Source: Allolobophora icterica
Lineage: Eukaryota > Annelida > Clitellata > Crassiclitellata > Lumbricidae
Reading direction: 5' to 3'
NCBI GenBank assembly: GCA_963556255.1
Contig: OY744606.1
Span: forward strand, 4,672,692 to 4,736,691
Length of the DNA: 64,000 nt
Shown here: positions 54,321-64,000 of the stretch, piece by piece
Layout: each line of letters starts with the position of its first letter
Position numbering within the stretch: position 1 is the stretch's first letter
Notes under the pieces: model-generated
Database searches by the model: none
What the model was told of the DNA's origin: nothing
What the model saw: only the letters and a program-made list of their open reading frames with translations
Made by a program: the position numbers and the translations under genes

Positions 54321-55254
54321 CATAGTTTGAGAATTCGCATTTTACGAATTTTAAGAATTTTTAAAATTCACGAATTTTAACGAATTTTAAAACTGCCGTT
54401 TTAAAATTCGTTAAAATTCGTAAAATAATAAAATAATAGAATTCTTTGCCATGGCAACGAATTTTATTATTTCTTTACTTTTGAACTTTTTAAGCAAGTA
54501 AAGGTCAATGTCATAGGCAATTAATCAGCCATAAAAGATAGCTGACTAGCAACACAATAGTACTGATATTCAGATACTGTTCTACTTGGAGTCTTGAAAT
54601 TCGATTTCTGTCAAAGTTGGGTGTGTGACTGTGAGTGTCAGTCATGAGAACGAGAAACCACTAGGCCTAGTAACCCCCAGGCTCCAGCTCCAGTGTGACC
54701 AGTCAATTATACAGCTTGCAACCAGGCATTGTTAAAATGGGTTGGCAACGTTCATCGAGCTGTGTGTTGTACTTCATCGTCCTCTGATTTTAAGTCAGGA
54801 ACAGCCCACTGCAGCTCCCACTCAACTCTGGTTTCTGTATTTTCGCCATGCAAATGCTCCTGAATTTGGGCAGAACAACCAACAAATTCCTTGTCACAAA
54901 AACAACTCTGTATTTTTGGATTACCCTTTTCTTCTTCTATAAAATTACTTCCACTCCCGTCCATGTTCTTTCATCTGTCAGAAATTAGATTTTGACTAAA
55001 TTACCTCGTTACGTAATAAACTTTTATATTGAATTTTACATTAAATTCTAAGCAGAAGCTTAACACAACAAATCATGACGTCATCATATTTGTTTGCTGC
55101 TGACGCTGTTTTTGCAAAACACTACTGTCAATGTAAAAAAGGCGCAAAAATGGCAAAACGAATTTTTACGAATTTTTACGAATTTTAAAATAGACCAAAA
55201 ATTCGCGAATTTTTACGAATTTTAAAACCGAAAGTCACGAATTCTCGAACTATG
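54321..55254 (-). mobile_element. hAT element, internally deleted (934 bp)
   Basis: Ends CATAGTTTGAGAATTCG and CGAATTCTCGAACTATG are inverted repeats. The exact 8-bp duplication CTTATCGG flanks it (54313-54320, 55255-55262). Subterminal regions are packed with AATTTTTACGAATTTT motifs on both sides. It retains a piece of transposase (see 54752-54964), so it derives from an autonomous element by deletion. Confidence 0.9.
54752..54964 (-). pseudogene. BED zinc-finger fragment of hAT transposase
   Basis: A 70-codon frame starts MDGSGSNFIEEEKGNPKIQS, then CFCDKEFVGCSAQIQEHLHG. The pattern GNPK..C.FC.KEF.G....I.EHL.G is that of the BED-type finger at the N-terminus of hAT transposases, which binds element ends. 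The finger is followed by an acidic tail and a stop; the dimerisation region and RNase H-like catalytic core are missing. It could be a decayed first exon, or it could encode an end-binding protein without catalysis. Position inside the hAT element supports the family call. Confidence 0.7.
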
Positions 55255-55690
55255 CTTATCGGAAATTTGATAATGCTCCCCTTACAAAGCCCAGAAGTGC
55301 TCTTTGCACTAGACTGTATGATGTTAATGTCCTTAAGAACAGAGCATGATGGCAGAGAGATTATGACAATTCTGAAAAGCATCCATGTAACCATGTCAAT
55401 GCTGTAATTCCAGTCACCAGTGTAGATTTTAATGGTACCCCTTCAAGAAAACTCCTATGATGAATAACATACCTTGTGAGAAGAAATCACGTTAGTTGGG
55501 GGACTTTAGTGGCACTGGCCGCAAATGAATTTTCCGCATTCATTGTAGGCCTTACCGTATACGAACTTTACCTACATCATTAGATTTGATGACTTTGTTA
55601 GGGGGATTTCCAATCCAATCTGGTCAGGAGGTTTCTGTTGTGGTGATACCATGAACTCCGAGCTTTGGTTGTGGTAGGCCCTACTTGGAA
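55255..55690. other. Unassigned sequence
   Basis: About 430 bp, no gene recognised. Confidence 0.3.
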
Positions 55691-56600
55691 GTGCAGCCGA
55701 AGACTCCAATCCATTTTAGAGATCAGTCAAGATCTTAACGATGAGGGAACCATTTGATTGATCAGATATGATCTAAAAGGTGAGGGAAACCATGATCAAT
55801 AGTAGTCATCCATTTGAGAGATCAGTGGAGATCTGAAAGGTGAGAGAAACTAGAAGGCAGTGGTTTAGGTTGAGTTTGGAATCTGCAGATCAGTATCTTT
55901 TCATTGGCTTCTAGTGTGAGTCATCTTTGGTTGAGTAAATTTGTGAACAAGGTGCCTTGAATACGAGCTTGCATTGTTCTAAGAATGCTTTCTGCCCTGA
56001 AGTTGTACATAATGCTAATTAAGGCTTTAATGGGAGGCTTTATTCTAAGTCTCTGTTGTGAGCCTGAATTTAGAATGCTCATTGTGGTTGTTTGTATGTT
56101 AGGCTTTGTTCTGTGTTAAGAGCCTGAATTGGAAATCCCTATTGTGGCTCGCTTGGGAGATTTTACCAATTTTTGGGAAGTTTGAATTGGGTTTGAATAA
56201 GGTAGCTTGACTAAGATCTTTCATTATGAACCTGAATTGGAAATCCATATTGTGGATGTTAAGGGAGATTTTATTCCAAGTTTATTTGTGGAAAACTTGA
56301 ATCGAGTATGAATAAGGTGTCTTGAACAGAATATGTGTTCTGAACGTGAATTGGAAATCCATATTGGTTTGTATGAATCTGGAAGCACTAAGGGACCTGA
56401 CTTCGAATAGGAAGCAATGGAGAATGTGTGTCATGGCGATCGCTAGAGCTCCAGGAGTTGACAGCACAGGGTGACAGAGTGATGGGTGATTAAAGTCCAA
56501 TCTTTTATTGCTGTAAAACTTGAATTGGGTATGAGTAAGGTGGCCTGAATAAGATTCTGAGTCCTCTGAATTTCTGATTGGTGGCTTATTCATTGTGGGA
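55691..56600. repeat. Degenerate ~60 and ~110 bp tandem repeats
   Basis: 55691-55860 has three units with GATCAGT..AGATCT and GGTGAGGGAAACCAT. 56010-56600 has units with CCTGAATTGGAAATCC, TTGAATTGGGT.TGA.TAAGGT and GGGAGATTTTA. No gene recognised. Confidence 0.75.
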
Positions 56601-56619
56601 CACTAATAGTCCTTGTATT

Positions 56620-56791
56620 CAGGGGCGTCTATCCCCCAAGTCATTGGAGCAACTTCCTTTTCCCCTCTTCTTCCACTTTTCCCTCCTTCCTCCCCCCCCC
56701 CAAAAAAATGGTGGCACGCACACTGACAGATCTCCCCCCTATTTTTAGCTGGAGCATTTGCTCCAAGGTTTCTATGGTGTAGGCGCCTCTG
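56620..56791. mobile_element. hAT-type MITE (172 bp), copy 1
   Basis: It starts CAGGGGCGTCTAT and ends ATGGTGTAGGCGCCTCTG. Exact 8-bp duplication CTTGTATT (56612-56619, 56792-56799). A second copy in the opposite orientation is at 60444. Confidence 0.88.
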
Positions 56792-56799
56792 CTTGTATT

Positions 56800-57151
56800 G
56801 CTACGTCACCAAGAATAAGAACCATTTTTTTCGATCGTGGTTTCATTGTGTTAGGTCGTGAGCACCACTGATGAGTCTGTCTTGAAGTGGAGCTATATAA
56901 ATTTCCAATTAAAATCAGATAAAAAAAGAAGCAGAGGAAGAAGAAGAAGCGTTGTTTTGGTTTGGTCTGTCGTTCTGCAGTCACCGTTGGCTGCCCTGAC
57001 TCTCGCTTCTCAAGTTTATCGATTTTTCCGTGCATGCAGTCTTTAAAAATTACTCAGCCTGAGAAGATAAACTATTGATTATTCCGATGCCGAGACAAAA
57101 CATTCGTCTAACGACCTTTCCACTGATGAGCGACATGCCCCGTTTTCAAAC

Positions 57152-57183
<32 letters not shown>

Positions 57184-57234
57184 GGCCGATCACATCTCGG
57201 AAACTCCCGACACCCGCTCGGTCCCCGGGAGTTG
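56800..57234. other. Unassigned; CA run at its end
   Basis: No gene recognised. A (CA)n run lies at 57152-57182. Confidence 0.35.
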
Positions 57235-57543
57235 TCCGCTGAGTCGGAGGAGGAGAAGGGGGCGTGTGCAGCGGAGCGCGGCAGGACCCTGCGTTCAGGT
57301 GTTCGGGAGAGTTCTACCTGAGTGGCATCCATCTGGTGCCATGCTGTGACCACGAACTGCTGATGACTATTGATTGCCCAAGACCATTTTCTCCGCCGCC
57401 GCCGCTGCCGCCGCATCCAGCGCCGTGCGCTGCTACGGCTCCTGCTGCTGATGATGATGTTGATGTAGGATGCGCGGCAGATGTGCTGCTGATCAGTCAG
57501 TGCGTCAGACGTCGTCTTGCGTGGAACTGGCGGCCAGAACAGG
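57235..57543 (+). promoter_or_regulatory. CpG-rich segment, possible first exon
   Basis: About 300 bp rich in CpG, with CCG and CTG codon-like runs, open in a plus frame of about 90 codons ending GGCCAGAACAG before GTAAAT (donor at 57544). The frame is low-complexity in the middle (PPPPLPPHPAP) and unrecognised. It could be a 5' exon of a plus-strand gene or a GC-rich promoter. Confidence 0.3.
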
Positions 57544-57567
57544 TAAATGCGACCGTGTTCAAGAGTA

Positions 57568-57850
57568 CATAGTAGTGTAGTGGTTAGAGCGCTGGACTGT
57601 CAATCGAGGGGTCGGGGGTTCAAATTCCCCCCAGCGCAGAAATTTCTGTTCCATCTGCACCCCTAGCCAACTCAGCTATGATGAGTACGCTGACCGTACA
57701 CTGTCGGTGGGAAGATGAGACGGCTAGGGAGACGACTGGCCACCCGCCCTCATATGCCGAGGCCGAGAAAATGAAGTCGCTAACACTTCATGCCCATGGG
57801 TGCCTCAGGGCTAGCTTAAGGGACTGCTCTTCTTCTTTTTCTTCTTCTTC
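57568..57850 (+). mobile_element. SINE-A reference copy (283 bp)
   Basis: Full-length tRNA-derived SINE. The A-box region is GTGTAGTGGTTAGAGCGCTG and the B box is GGGGTTCAAATTCC. A unique body follows (GAGTACGCTGACCGTACACT, GACTGGCCACCCGCCCTCAT, GAAGTCGCTAACACTTCAT, GCCTCAGGGCTAGCTTAAGG), and the tail is (CTT)n. Flanked by an exact 10-bp duplication TTCAAGAGTA (57558-57567, 57851-57860). The family has about a dozen copies in this window, so it is abundant in the genome. Confidence 0.95.
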
Positions 57851-57860
57851 TTCTTCAAGA

Positions 57861-58130
57861 GTAGAAACTACAGATCATAGGGTAGGACGTGGCACGCCTC
57901 TAACGGCGAGACCGGGAACTGATGATTGGAAGTGAACAGCAATCTTGGTCTAGGGACCAAGGGGTTGTTGTGTTTTACGGTTGAATTAGCAGGGTATGAA
58001 GGAAAGGGTTCTGGGTTCAAAGTCTGACGTTTTGGTGCTTCTATTGTATTTCTATGACATGCTGTTGCTGGAGCTAGATAAATACTCCACTGCCCTGCTC
58101 TGAATTCTTAGTCTTATACAGTTTTAAGGC
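57861..58130. other. Unassigned sequence
   Basis: About 270 bp, no gene recognised. Confidence 0.3.
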
Positions 58131-58430
58131 ATGTGGGTATATACATTATGTATACATACAGACATAGTATACATACATATACACATAAATACGTACATAC
58201 ATATGTTCATACAGTCAATGAATTCATACTTGCATGCATGCATACATCCATATGTATGCATGCAATCATATGTACATACATACCTGTATACATACTTGCA
58301 TGTGTGCGTACATGCATGCACACGGCTATGCATATATTCATCCATATGCACATACATGCATATATACATATATGCATGCTTATTTATGTACTTACAATAT
58401 TTACATACATACAAGCATGTATTTATAATA
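58131..58430. repeat. CATA/CATG-rich tract
   Basis: ATACATAC, ATGCATGC and TATGCACA words. Confidence 0.92.
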
Positions 58431-58446
58431 TAGTATATTATCTACA

Positions 58447-58722
58447 GGGCTGCTCAATGGTATAGTGGTTAGCATGCTAGACTGTTAATCGAGAGGTTGG
58501 GTGTTCAAATCCCACTAGGGCAAAAATTTGGTTTGAGATTTCTGCTCCACCTGTACCCCCTAGTTAACTCAGCTGTAATGAGTACACTGACTGTACACTG
58601 TCGGTGGGAAGAAGAGACTGCGAGAGGGGACTGGCCACCCACCCTCATATGCCGAGGCTAAAAAATGAAGTTGCTAACACATCCATGAGTGCCCCAAGGC
58701 TAGCTTAAAGGACTGCTCTTCT
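58447..58722 (+). mobile_element. SINE-A copy, full length
   Basis: Same order as the reference copy: ATGGTATAGTGGTTAGCATG, GGTGTTCAAATCCCAC, GAGTACACTGACTGTACACT, GGACTGGCCACCCACCCTCA, CTAGCTTAAAGGACTGCTC and a short CTTCTT tail. No convincing target duplication seen. Confidence 0.93.
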
Positions 58723-59280
58723 TTTTGTACAGCTATACATGTATGAGCACTTACTGTTGACATAAGAGTATTTCGGGTGGAGTTGAGTTTCCTTTGATGT
58801 TGTGTTGTTCTCAGCCACTCTTTTCATTGGCAAGAACTGTTTCTCAGATTCCAAAGTTATTTTCTTAAAAATAATTAAGAAATAAAGAAATTCAATAAGC
58901 ACCGGAGTGATTTTTCACATTTGGCGCAGGTTTGGTTGCACAGAATTTGTTTGCGCTTTATTTATGAGCAAAGCTGCTGCAGCAGGAAATTGTCTGTGCA
59001 TCTCGACAGTAAATTGCCAGGTGAACTTAAAACCTTAAAAATAATTATTAGAAGTAGTCTTAGGTTTGATTTTGAAAAGTCGGTTGTGTTTCCTATCAAA
59101 TACTTTACAAATTATTTATTATGATTTTTATTTTATTTTATTAAATAAGTGAAGTTATAGTGTGTGTGATTTCAGAACCCTGGATCCAGGGCTTTAACTT
59201 TGGTTTAGAAACTATGTTACCAGTTTCTTCCTCTAGCTCCCCTTTTACATGATAATTAATGTTTGACTAACTAAAGGGAG
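58723..59280. other. Unassigned sequence
   Basis: About 560 bp, AT-rich in the second half. No gene recognised. Confidence 0.3.
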
Positions 59281-59376
59281 CAATGGACTTGACAAATGAC
59301 CGAGGACAATGGAGATAATTTTTTCGTACCCATCGCCGCCAAATGGCTGGCGTCAGGAACTGATGATGATGATGAG
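59281..59376 (+). mobile_element. LINE 3'-end fragment
   Basis: CAATGGACTTGACAAATGAC, CGAGGACAATGGAGATAAT, GTACCCATCGCCGCCAAATG, GCTGGCGTCAGGAACTGATG and the GAT tail. The cleanest copy of this 3' end in the window. Confidence 0.9.
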
Positions 59377-59555
59377 TAATATGAATTGTCATTGGAGAAT
59401 GCCAAACTTATACTAAATGTACTTATACTAAATATGCTACACTAAAATATGTATTATGTATGCACAGTATGGTACCCCAGTCCGAAAAGTGGGATCACGT
59501 GTACCATCTGCATGCCCGAAAATTACCCTACGCCATATGGGGAACTTGTAGACAT

Positions 59556-59765
59556 TGGTAATATGTGGGACACGATGAGCAGTTGGTTCGAGCACTTGCC
59601 TTGTAACGTGGAGACTAGGGTTCGATCCTCCTTCTCTGAGACGGTTACTGTGTGGACCTTGAGCAAGCCCGTGACTCACAATTGCTGAGTGCCATCGATT
59701 GATGCTTGGTCATCACACAGTGGTGCTTAATAAATGCGTAATAATAAATAACAATAGTAATTAAT
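59556..59765 (+). mobile_element. SINE-B copy, full length
   Basis: A-box region GATGAGCAGTTGGTTCGAGC, B box TAGGGTTCGATCCTCC, core GAGCAAGCCCGTGACTCACA / ATTGCTGAGTGCCATCGATT, end AGTGGTGCTTAATAAATGCG and an AATAATAAAT tail. Confidence 0.9.
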
Positions 59766-60443
59766 ATGCTAGTTAAGGAATGAGTAAGAGATCGATCAGT
59801 AGCAGGAACTTATAATTATTTTATTGTCTTTGAAAAGGCGAAAACAGAGCACTTGAAATGTTGTATAGCCTACACTGTATGTTGAGTGCTGCTGCTAAGG
59901 CTGGTGGTCTTCATAGCTGAAGCACAAAAGCAGAGAGTCATAAACTCCAGAGACGGTGATTCATCAATTCAATGCGATCAGCTGTAAAGAAGGATCAATA
60001 AGGTGCAATTTAATAACACTTAAAACACAAAGACCTCATAGGGTTAGACGGAAGTTTGACAGGAATAGAGTAACGGTGCCCCAGACCTTCCAGGTCTTTC
60101 TGCACGTTTGAATTGACGTAATTAAAACGAATTCTTAAGACGGGTTATGGCGATGGCATCAGCTGTAAATACACTGGAGCTTCGTTAATATGCCCTTTTG
60201 TTATAATGTGAATTTTGATCACAGGCTACACACACATCTAAGGTTTTTACTGTGTAGGTGAATGACGGATCATTCAGATTTTAAACAAACAACCTTGGTA
60301 ACGAAACTTTATGGAAAACCTGCGTGAATCAGAATGAATAGATATCTGAGCAATGTTGTTCTGGGAAATTAGTTGCCAATAGACAAAAGATCGTTCACGG
60401 CCGAAGAACAATAGCTACGAAAGATAATACTGAACAATGTAGT
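59766..60443. other. Unassigned sequence
   Basis: About 680 bp, no gene or repeat recognised. Confidence 0.3.
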
Positions 60444-60615
60444 CAGGGGCGTCTACACCACAGAAATCTTGGAGCAAATGCTCCATCCAAGAAATAGGGG
60501 GGGGGAGATCTGTCAGTGTATGTGCCACCATTAACGAGGGGGAGGAAGGGGAAGGGAAGAAGATGGGGATAGGGTAAGTTGTTCTAATGACTTGGGGGGG
60601 GGATATACGCCTCTG
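60444..60615. mobile_element. hAT-type MITE, copy 2
   Basis: CAGGGGCGTCTACACCACAG at the left and ATACGCCTCTG at the right. The interior is an inverted match to the copy at 56620 (GGAGCAAATGCTCCA, GAGATCTGTCAGTGTATGTG). ATGTAGT occurs at both sides but is offset by four bases on the right, so the duplication is imperfect. Confidence 0.8.
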
Positions 60616-60699
60616 AATTATGTAGTTCAGGCAACACAAGCTGTTAACTAAATGTCCTTCAAGGTCAATAACAGTGTCTCCCAAAGCTAACAGTGAGCA

Positions 60700-61100
60700 G
60701 TGCACTTACTTAGTACTTAGTCCTTCCCATGCAGGTCTGTGCATAGTACAATGCATCTTCTCCATTTGTCTCTGTCCATTTCCAGTCTTCCAGCCTTGTC
60801 CCACAACATCCCCATGCACCTCTAGTTGTCTCAGACGATCTCCGGGCAATTCTTCCGTGGTCTTCCTCTTCCCCTTTTCCCTTCATGGTTCCAGATCGTC
60901 ACGTGATTTGCTCTTCTATCCTCGACCATACAAACCACGTGTCCCATCCACTTTAATCTTCTCTTTCTGGTCTCTATATCCTCTTCCCCCGTCCGCCCTC
61001 TTATAGCTTTAATCAATATTTTATCACGCCATGATATAGGCAGAATTCTTCTTAGCCACCTGTGAAGCGCTGGCTCCAGTCTTTTTTGTTTACTGTTAAT
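60700..61100 (-). mobile_element. LINE ORF2 C-terminal fragment
   Basis: The minus-strand frame reads LHRWLRRILPISWRDKILIK, AIRGRTGEEDIETRKRRLKW, MGHVVCMVEDRRANHVTIW and GKRGRGRPRKN. The blocks RRIL.ISWRDK, RLKWMGHV.RM..R and GKR.RGRPRK are the standard end of many LINE ORF2 proteins. A frameshift follows, then AGRLEMDRDKWRRCI. It is 5'-truncated and dead, and distinct from the LINE at 28752. Confidence 0.88.
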
Positions 61101-61398
61101 GGCCAGGTCTTAGATCCTAAAGTCGTTCGGAAAAATTTGAAGCTGTTCAGTCAAATATCTTTCAAGGGTAGAAGCAGCTTCTTTTGAAGATTAACTCTGA
61201 TAGAAATGATGCACTGTAAATGAGCAATTACCTGGAGAAGCAGAAGATTGCAAAGCGTCGGACGTGAAATGTATGAGACAAGAGCACGATTAAAACTGAC
61301 GAGACAATTGATCAATGCCGTCTCCGGTAAATAAGAGATTAGTCAAAGACTGCTCTGAATTCTGTCAAAAGAACTGATGCATTCATTTGAAGACCCGT
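61101..61398. other. Unassigned sequence
   Basis: About 300 bp, no gene recognised. Confidence 0.3.
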
Positions 61399-61399
61399 C

Positions 61400-61448
<49 letters not shown>
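61399..61448. repeat. (CAGA)n microsatellite
   Basis: Twelve pure units. Confidence 0.96.
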
Positions 61449-61950
61449 CCTGTCAGGCTTCTACAATTATATGCAGAAAACAGAATTTGGAATGTTTATT
61501 CTAAGACGAATTTATGTAAATCTTCAGCACAAAAGAAATTAAAATAACTGAGAAATATGAATATATGGAGATCTGCCCGTTAAATGAAGACGTGTAGTGC
61601 TCGGCTGATCAATCAAAAGATTTTGCGTGAAATATTCGTGATTAGCCAAAGATCAAAGAAACAATTTAATCAATTCAAAGATTTTGAATTTTCATGTTTA
61701 TGTTTAAACAGTTGTTCATAAAAATTTCCAGTTTTATTTTTAAATTCTGTGCAAATATATGCATCAGGGCTTGGTGTTTACACCTCCTCTTAGGCGTTGG
61801 TGTTTAAGGCAGTTGCTTTTAGTGGCTATTGAAACCCTGCTGTTTCTAGCACCTTCTGAGGGCATGATTATCTATGACGCCCTTAAAAGTCTGTTTCATG
61901 TAGCGCTTTTACACAGCCGGACTTGTGTAATGTGCGTTATTTAGACAACA
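61449..61950. other. Unassigned sequence
   Basis: About 500 bp. GGCTTGGTGTTTACACC and GGCGTTGGTGTTTAAGGC are an imperfect pair at 61770-61810. No gene recognised. Confidence 0.3.
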
Positions 61951-62143
<193 letters not shown>

Positions 62144-62330
62144 TGCATTTATTAAGTGCCACTATCTAATGATCAAGCATCAATCGATGGTGCTGAACAA
62201 TTGTGAGTGAAGGACTTGCTCAAGGTCCATACACAGTAACCATCTAAGAGGAAGAGGCTCGAAGCTGTACTCTCCACGTTTCAAGGCAGGCACTCAACCA
62301 GTTGGCTACCATATCCCACTTTGAAAGTGC
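62144..62330 (-). mobile_element. SINE-B copy
   Basis: Reverse copy: GCATTTATTAAGTGCCACT, AATCGATGG, AATTGTGAGTGAAGGACTTG, CTCAAGGTCCATACACAG, GAAGCTGTACTCTCCACG, CTCAACCAGTTGGCTACC. Confidence 0.88.
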
Positions 62331-62414
62331 CTGCTTAAGAATATTCTTTATTGAACCAGCTGCCAAACATCACTCTGGTGAACAACATCAGTAACTTTTC
62401 CATCGGCATTAATT

Positions 62415-62625
62415 AGAGGATGCCTATGTCGGACCCATATTCCCAAATGGGACCCGTATAGAGCTCATCCCATATGGGATTATGGGTCCTGTGTAGGCTC
62501 CATGAGGCATGCTCCCAGAGTGTCTGTCAGACCCATATTCCCATATGGGACCCTTATAGAGCCGATCCCATATGAGATTGTGGGTCCTGTATAGGCTCCA
62601 TGAGGACACGCTGGCAGGGTTTAAA
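62415..62625. repeat. ~108-bp duplication with CCATATGGG motifs
   Basis: Two direct copies (from about 62428 and 62523): CGGACCCATATTCCCAAATG and CAGACCCATATTCCCATATG, each followed by GGACCC.TATAGAGC, ATCCCATATG, GGGTCCTGT.TAGGCTCCAT and GAGG. Within each unit, ACCCATATTCCC and its inverted forms can pair. Confidence 0.9.
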
Positions 62626-63050
62626 GCGCCTCCTTTATTTAGCCCCTTCATATGATCTGTCTCTATTGTAGGCTATGGTGTGTAGTTCTAAGTGTATGTC
62701 TGATCTGTGGCCGTTGTTGTGTGTTGTGTGGAGCGGCCCGTATGATTTGCGGCTGGGTTTAACCTGCCGTGGTGATTGCTGCTGCCATTGCCATTGTTCT
62801 ACCTGGCCGTTGTTGTCGGCGGCGGCGGCGGCGCTTGGCGTCTCTGTGGTGCTCTGCTATCAGCTCCTCTCGTCCTCCTCCCGTCTATTCTGAGCCGCTG
62901 CTTGACCTGAAAGAGAGCCTGCCTCCTGCGCTGTTGGTCGGGCGGTAGGTCGAGGACTCTGCTCTGTTTGACTGCCCCAGAACTTCTATCTCCAATGAGG
63001 TCAGTCACTTCTTCTTCTTCTTCCTTCTCAGAGGTATGAACGGTGCTGCT
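62626..63050. other. GC-rich segment with (GGC)n; possible exon
   Basis: Contains GGCGGCGGCGGCGGCG (62818-62834) and CpG-rich flanks. A minus-strand frame of about 95 codons (KEEEEEVTDLIGDRSSGAV...) begins after AACAG (about 63085). Its end is low-complexity. No family recognised; it could equally be a plus-strand promoter or 5' UTR. Confidence 0.3.
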
Positions 63051-63530
63051 AGTACTGCGCTGGAACTTGTCTTCACCTGTTCAAGTACGGCCGTTGACTC
63101 TTCGCTGCAGTCTTAAGGTATTTGATCACCTGTTAAGGTAGCTTTTTTGTGTACCTGTTGAAGGGCAACTGTTGACTCATCATCGTTGCAGATTCCGAGC
63201 TGTCTTGAGGTATCTGATAAAGTATTGTGTCTTCAATTGCTGAAACACTTTATTGTAGAGACTGCAGATTCTGACATGTCTTAAGATATTTGTCTTAAGG
63301 TGTATGATCAATTATTGTTAAATATTCACTTGCTTTTTCTATATTCACTTGCTTTTGAAGCACTTTATTGTAGAGGTTGAGCAATGCAGTCTGTCTTAAA
63401 GTATAGAATCACCTGTTAAAACTACTTTTCTTCAATTGTTGAATTGCATTGTTTTAGGAACTCTGTGTCACAGGCTGTTAGCTGTCTTAAGGTATCTAAT
63501 CAGTTGAAGTATTTAATTTTCGTGGGTTGT
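63051..63530. repeat. Degenerate ~120-bp tandem repeat
   Basis: About four units with TGTCTTAAGGTATCTGATCA, CACTTTATTGTAGAG, TTCAATTGTTGAA and GCAGATTC words. Confidence 0.7.
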
Positions 63531-63679
63531 TTACGCATTGCAGCCAGCTTCTTCTCGTCAATTGTGACTAGTTTTTATATCCTGTTTGAGCCAGCTTTTC
63601 TATAAAAAAAGCTGTACTATTGCTCAGCTGGTACAGAAATGTTGTTACAAAGATTATATGGCAACAGTTTAAACTAGAG

Positions 63680-63827
63680 ACCCAAAGATTATTCCAGGCA
63701 TCAAGTTCTGTTATAGGCAATGCTTGCAATGATCTGTTCTAATCATTTTCCAGATTAAGATTAGATTAGATTAGATTAGATTAGAGAGCGTAATCTGGAA
63801 AAATCTTTGGGTTGCAATCTCTTGCTG
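63680..63827. repeat. Inverted repeat around a (GATTA)n core
   Basis: GACCCAAAGATTATTCCAG at 63681 and CTGGAAAAATCTTTGGGTTG at 63796 are imperfect inverted copies. The GATTA run at 63757-63787 lies between them. The remaining sequence to 64000 is unassigned. Confidence 0.6.
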
Positions 63828-64000
63828 TATAGTACATTTAAGATTGAATTTTTCTGATGATGACTCAAAACTTTAAAACAGAGTCTTAGCAATTTCTTCT
63901 GCATTGCCAGGTGATTGTAAGAGATGAGACAGGAATTACGAGTGAGATGGTGGTTGAATGATCTTTGCTACACGGTATATGCCAGTTCAAGCCCTGTGCA

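Noticed and set aside
57568..57640. A tRNA gene at the SINE-A head
   Set aside because: A- and B-box words are present but the acceptor stem does not close and the sequence continues into a repeat body shared by a dozen copies.

Overview
This window reads as animal nuclear DNA, most likely from a marine invertebrate; I cannot fix the phylum. The best host marker is the first coding exon of a Rab3 GTPase on the minus strand (34764-35031), with a clean splice acceptor and donor. The rest has intron/intergenic character: no operons, dense microsatellites, tRNA-derived SINEs, decayed LINEs and small DNA transposons.

The only long intact gene is the gag-pol frame of a complete LTR retrotransposon (22166-28512). 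Its two 432-bp LTRs look identical base for base and it is flanked by a 5-bp duplication (GGATA), so it is young and possibly active. Its domain order is gag, protease, integrase, reverse transcriptase, RNase H. The reverse transcriptase and RNase H are of Ty3/gypsy type, but the integrase lies upstream of the reverse transcriptase as in Ty1/copia. That is the hallmark of the unusual Gmr1-like lineage. The LTR promoter carries a perfect heat-shock element, a CRE palindrome and a TATA box. The element sits inside a small terminal-inverted-repeat transposon, which sits inside a LINE, which appears to sit inside a 27-bp satellite array.

Layout. 0-6.4 kb: a 29-bp minisatellite, SINE-A copies, a Harbinger-like MITE and CA-rich tracts. 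6.4-14.3 kb: AT-rich DNA with LINE relics on both strands, a dispersed repeat built around a CA microsatellite, degenerate tandem blocks and two copies of a tyrosine-recombinase-like fragment. 15.2-18 kb: one well-formed exon of an unrecognised minus-strand gene with a partial duplication, an inverted repeat and a hAT MITE. 18.3-22 kb: four consecutive satellite arrays, three of them built on the word GGTAA. 22-29.6 kb: the nested transposon stack. 29.9-33.7 kb: CA and CAGA tracts and a 60-bp satellite open in several frames. 33.8-38.6 kb: the Rab3 locus with a candidate promoter and non-coding first exon. 39-50 kb: microsatellites and 20-30 bp minisatellites. 50-64 kb: several hAT-type elements with exact 8-bp duplications (one still carrying a BED-finger piece of transposase), a 74-bp perfect palindrome, SINEs and LINE 3' ends.

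The mobile elements divide into self-encoded machinery (the LTR element, LINE fragments, the hAT relic) and dependants (SINEs, MITEs). Most long open frames outside the LTR element and the few exons named here are translations of simple repeats.
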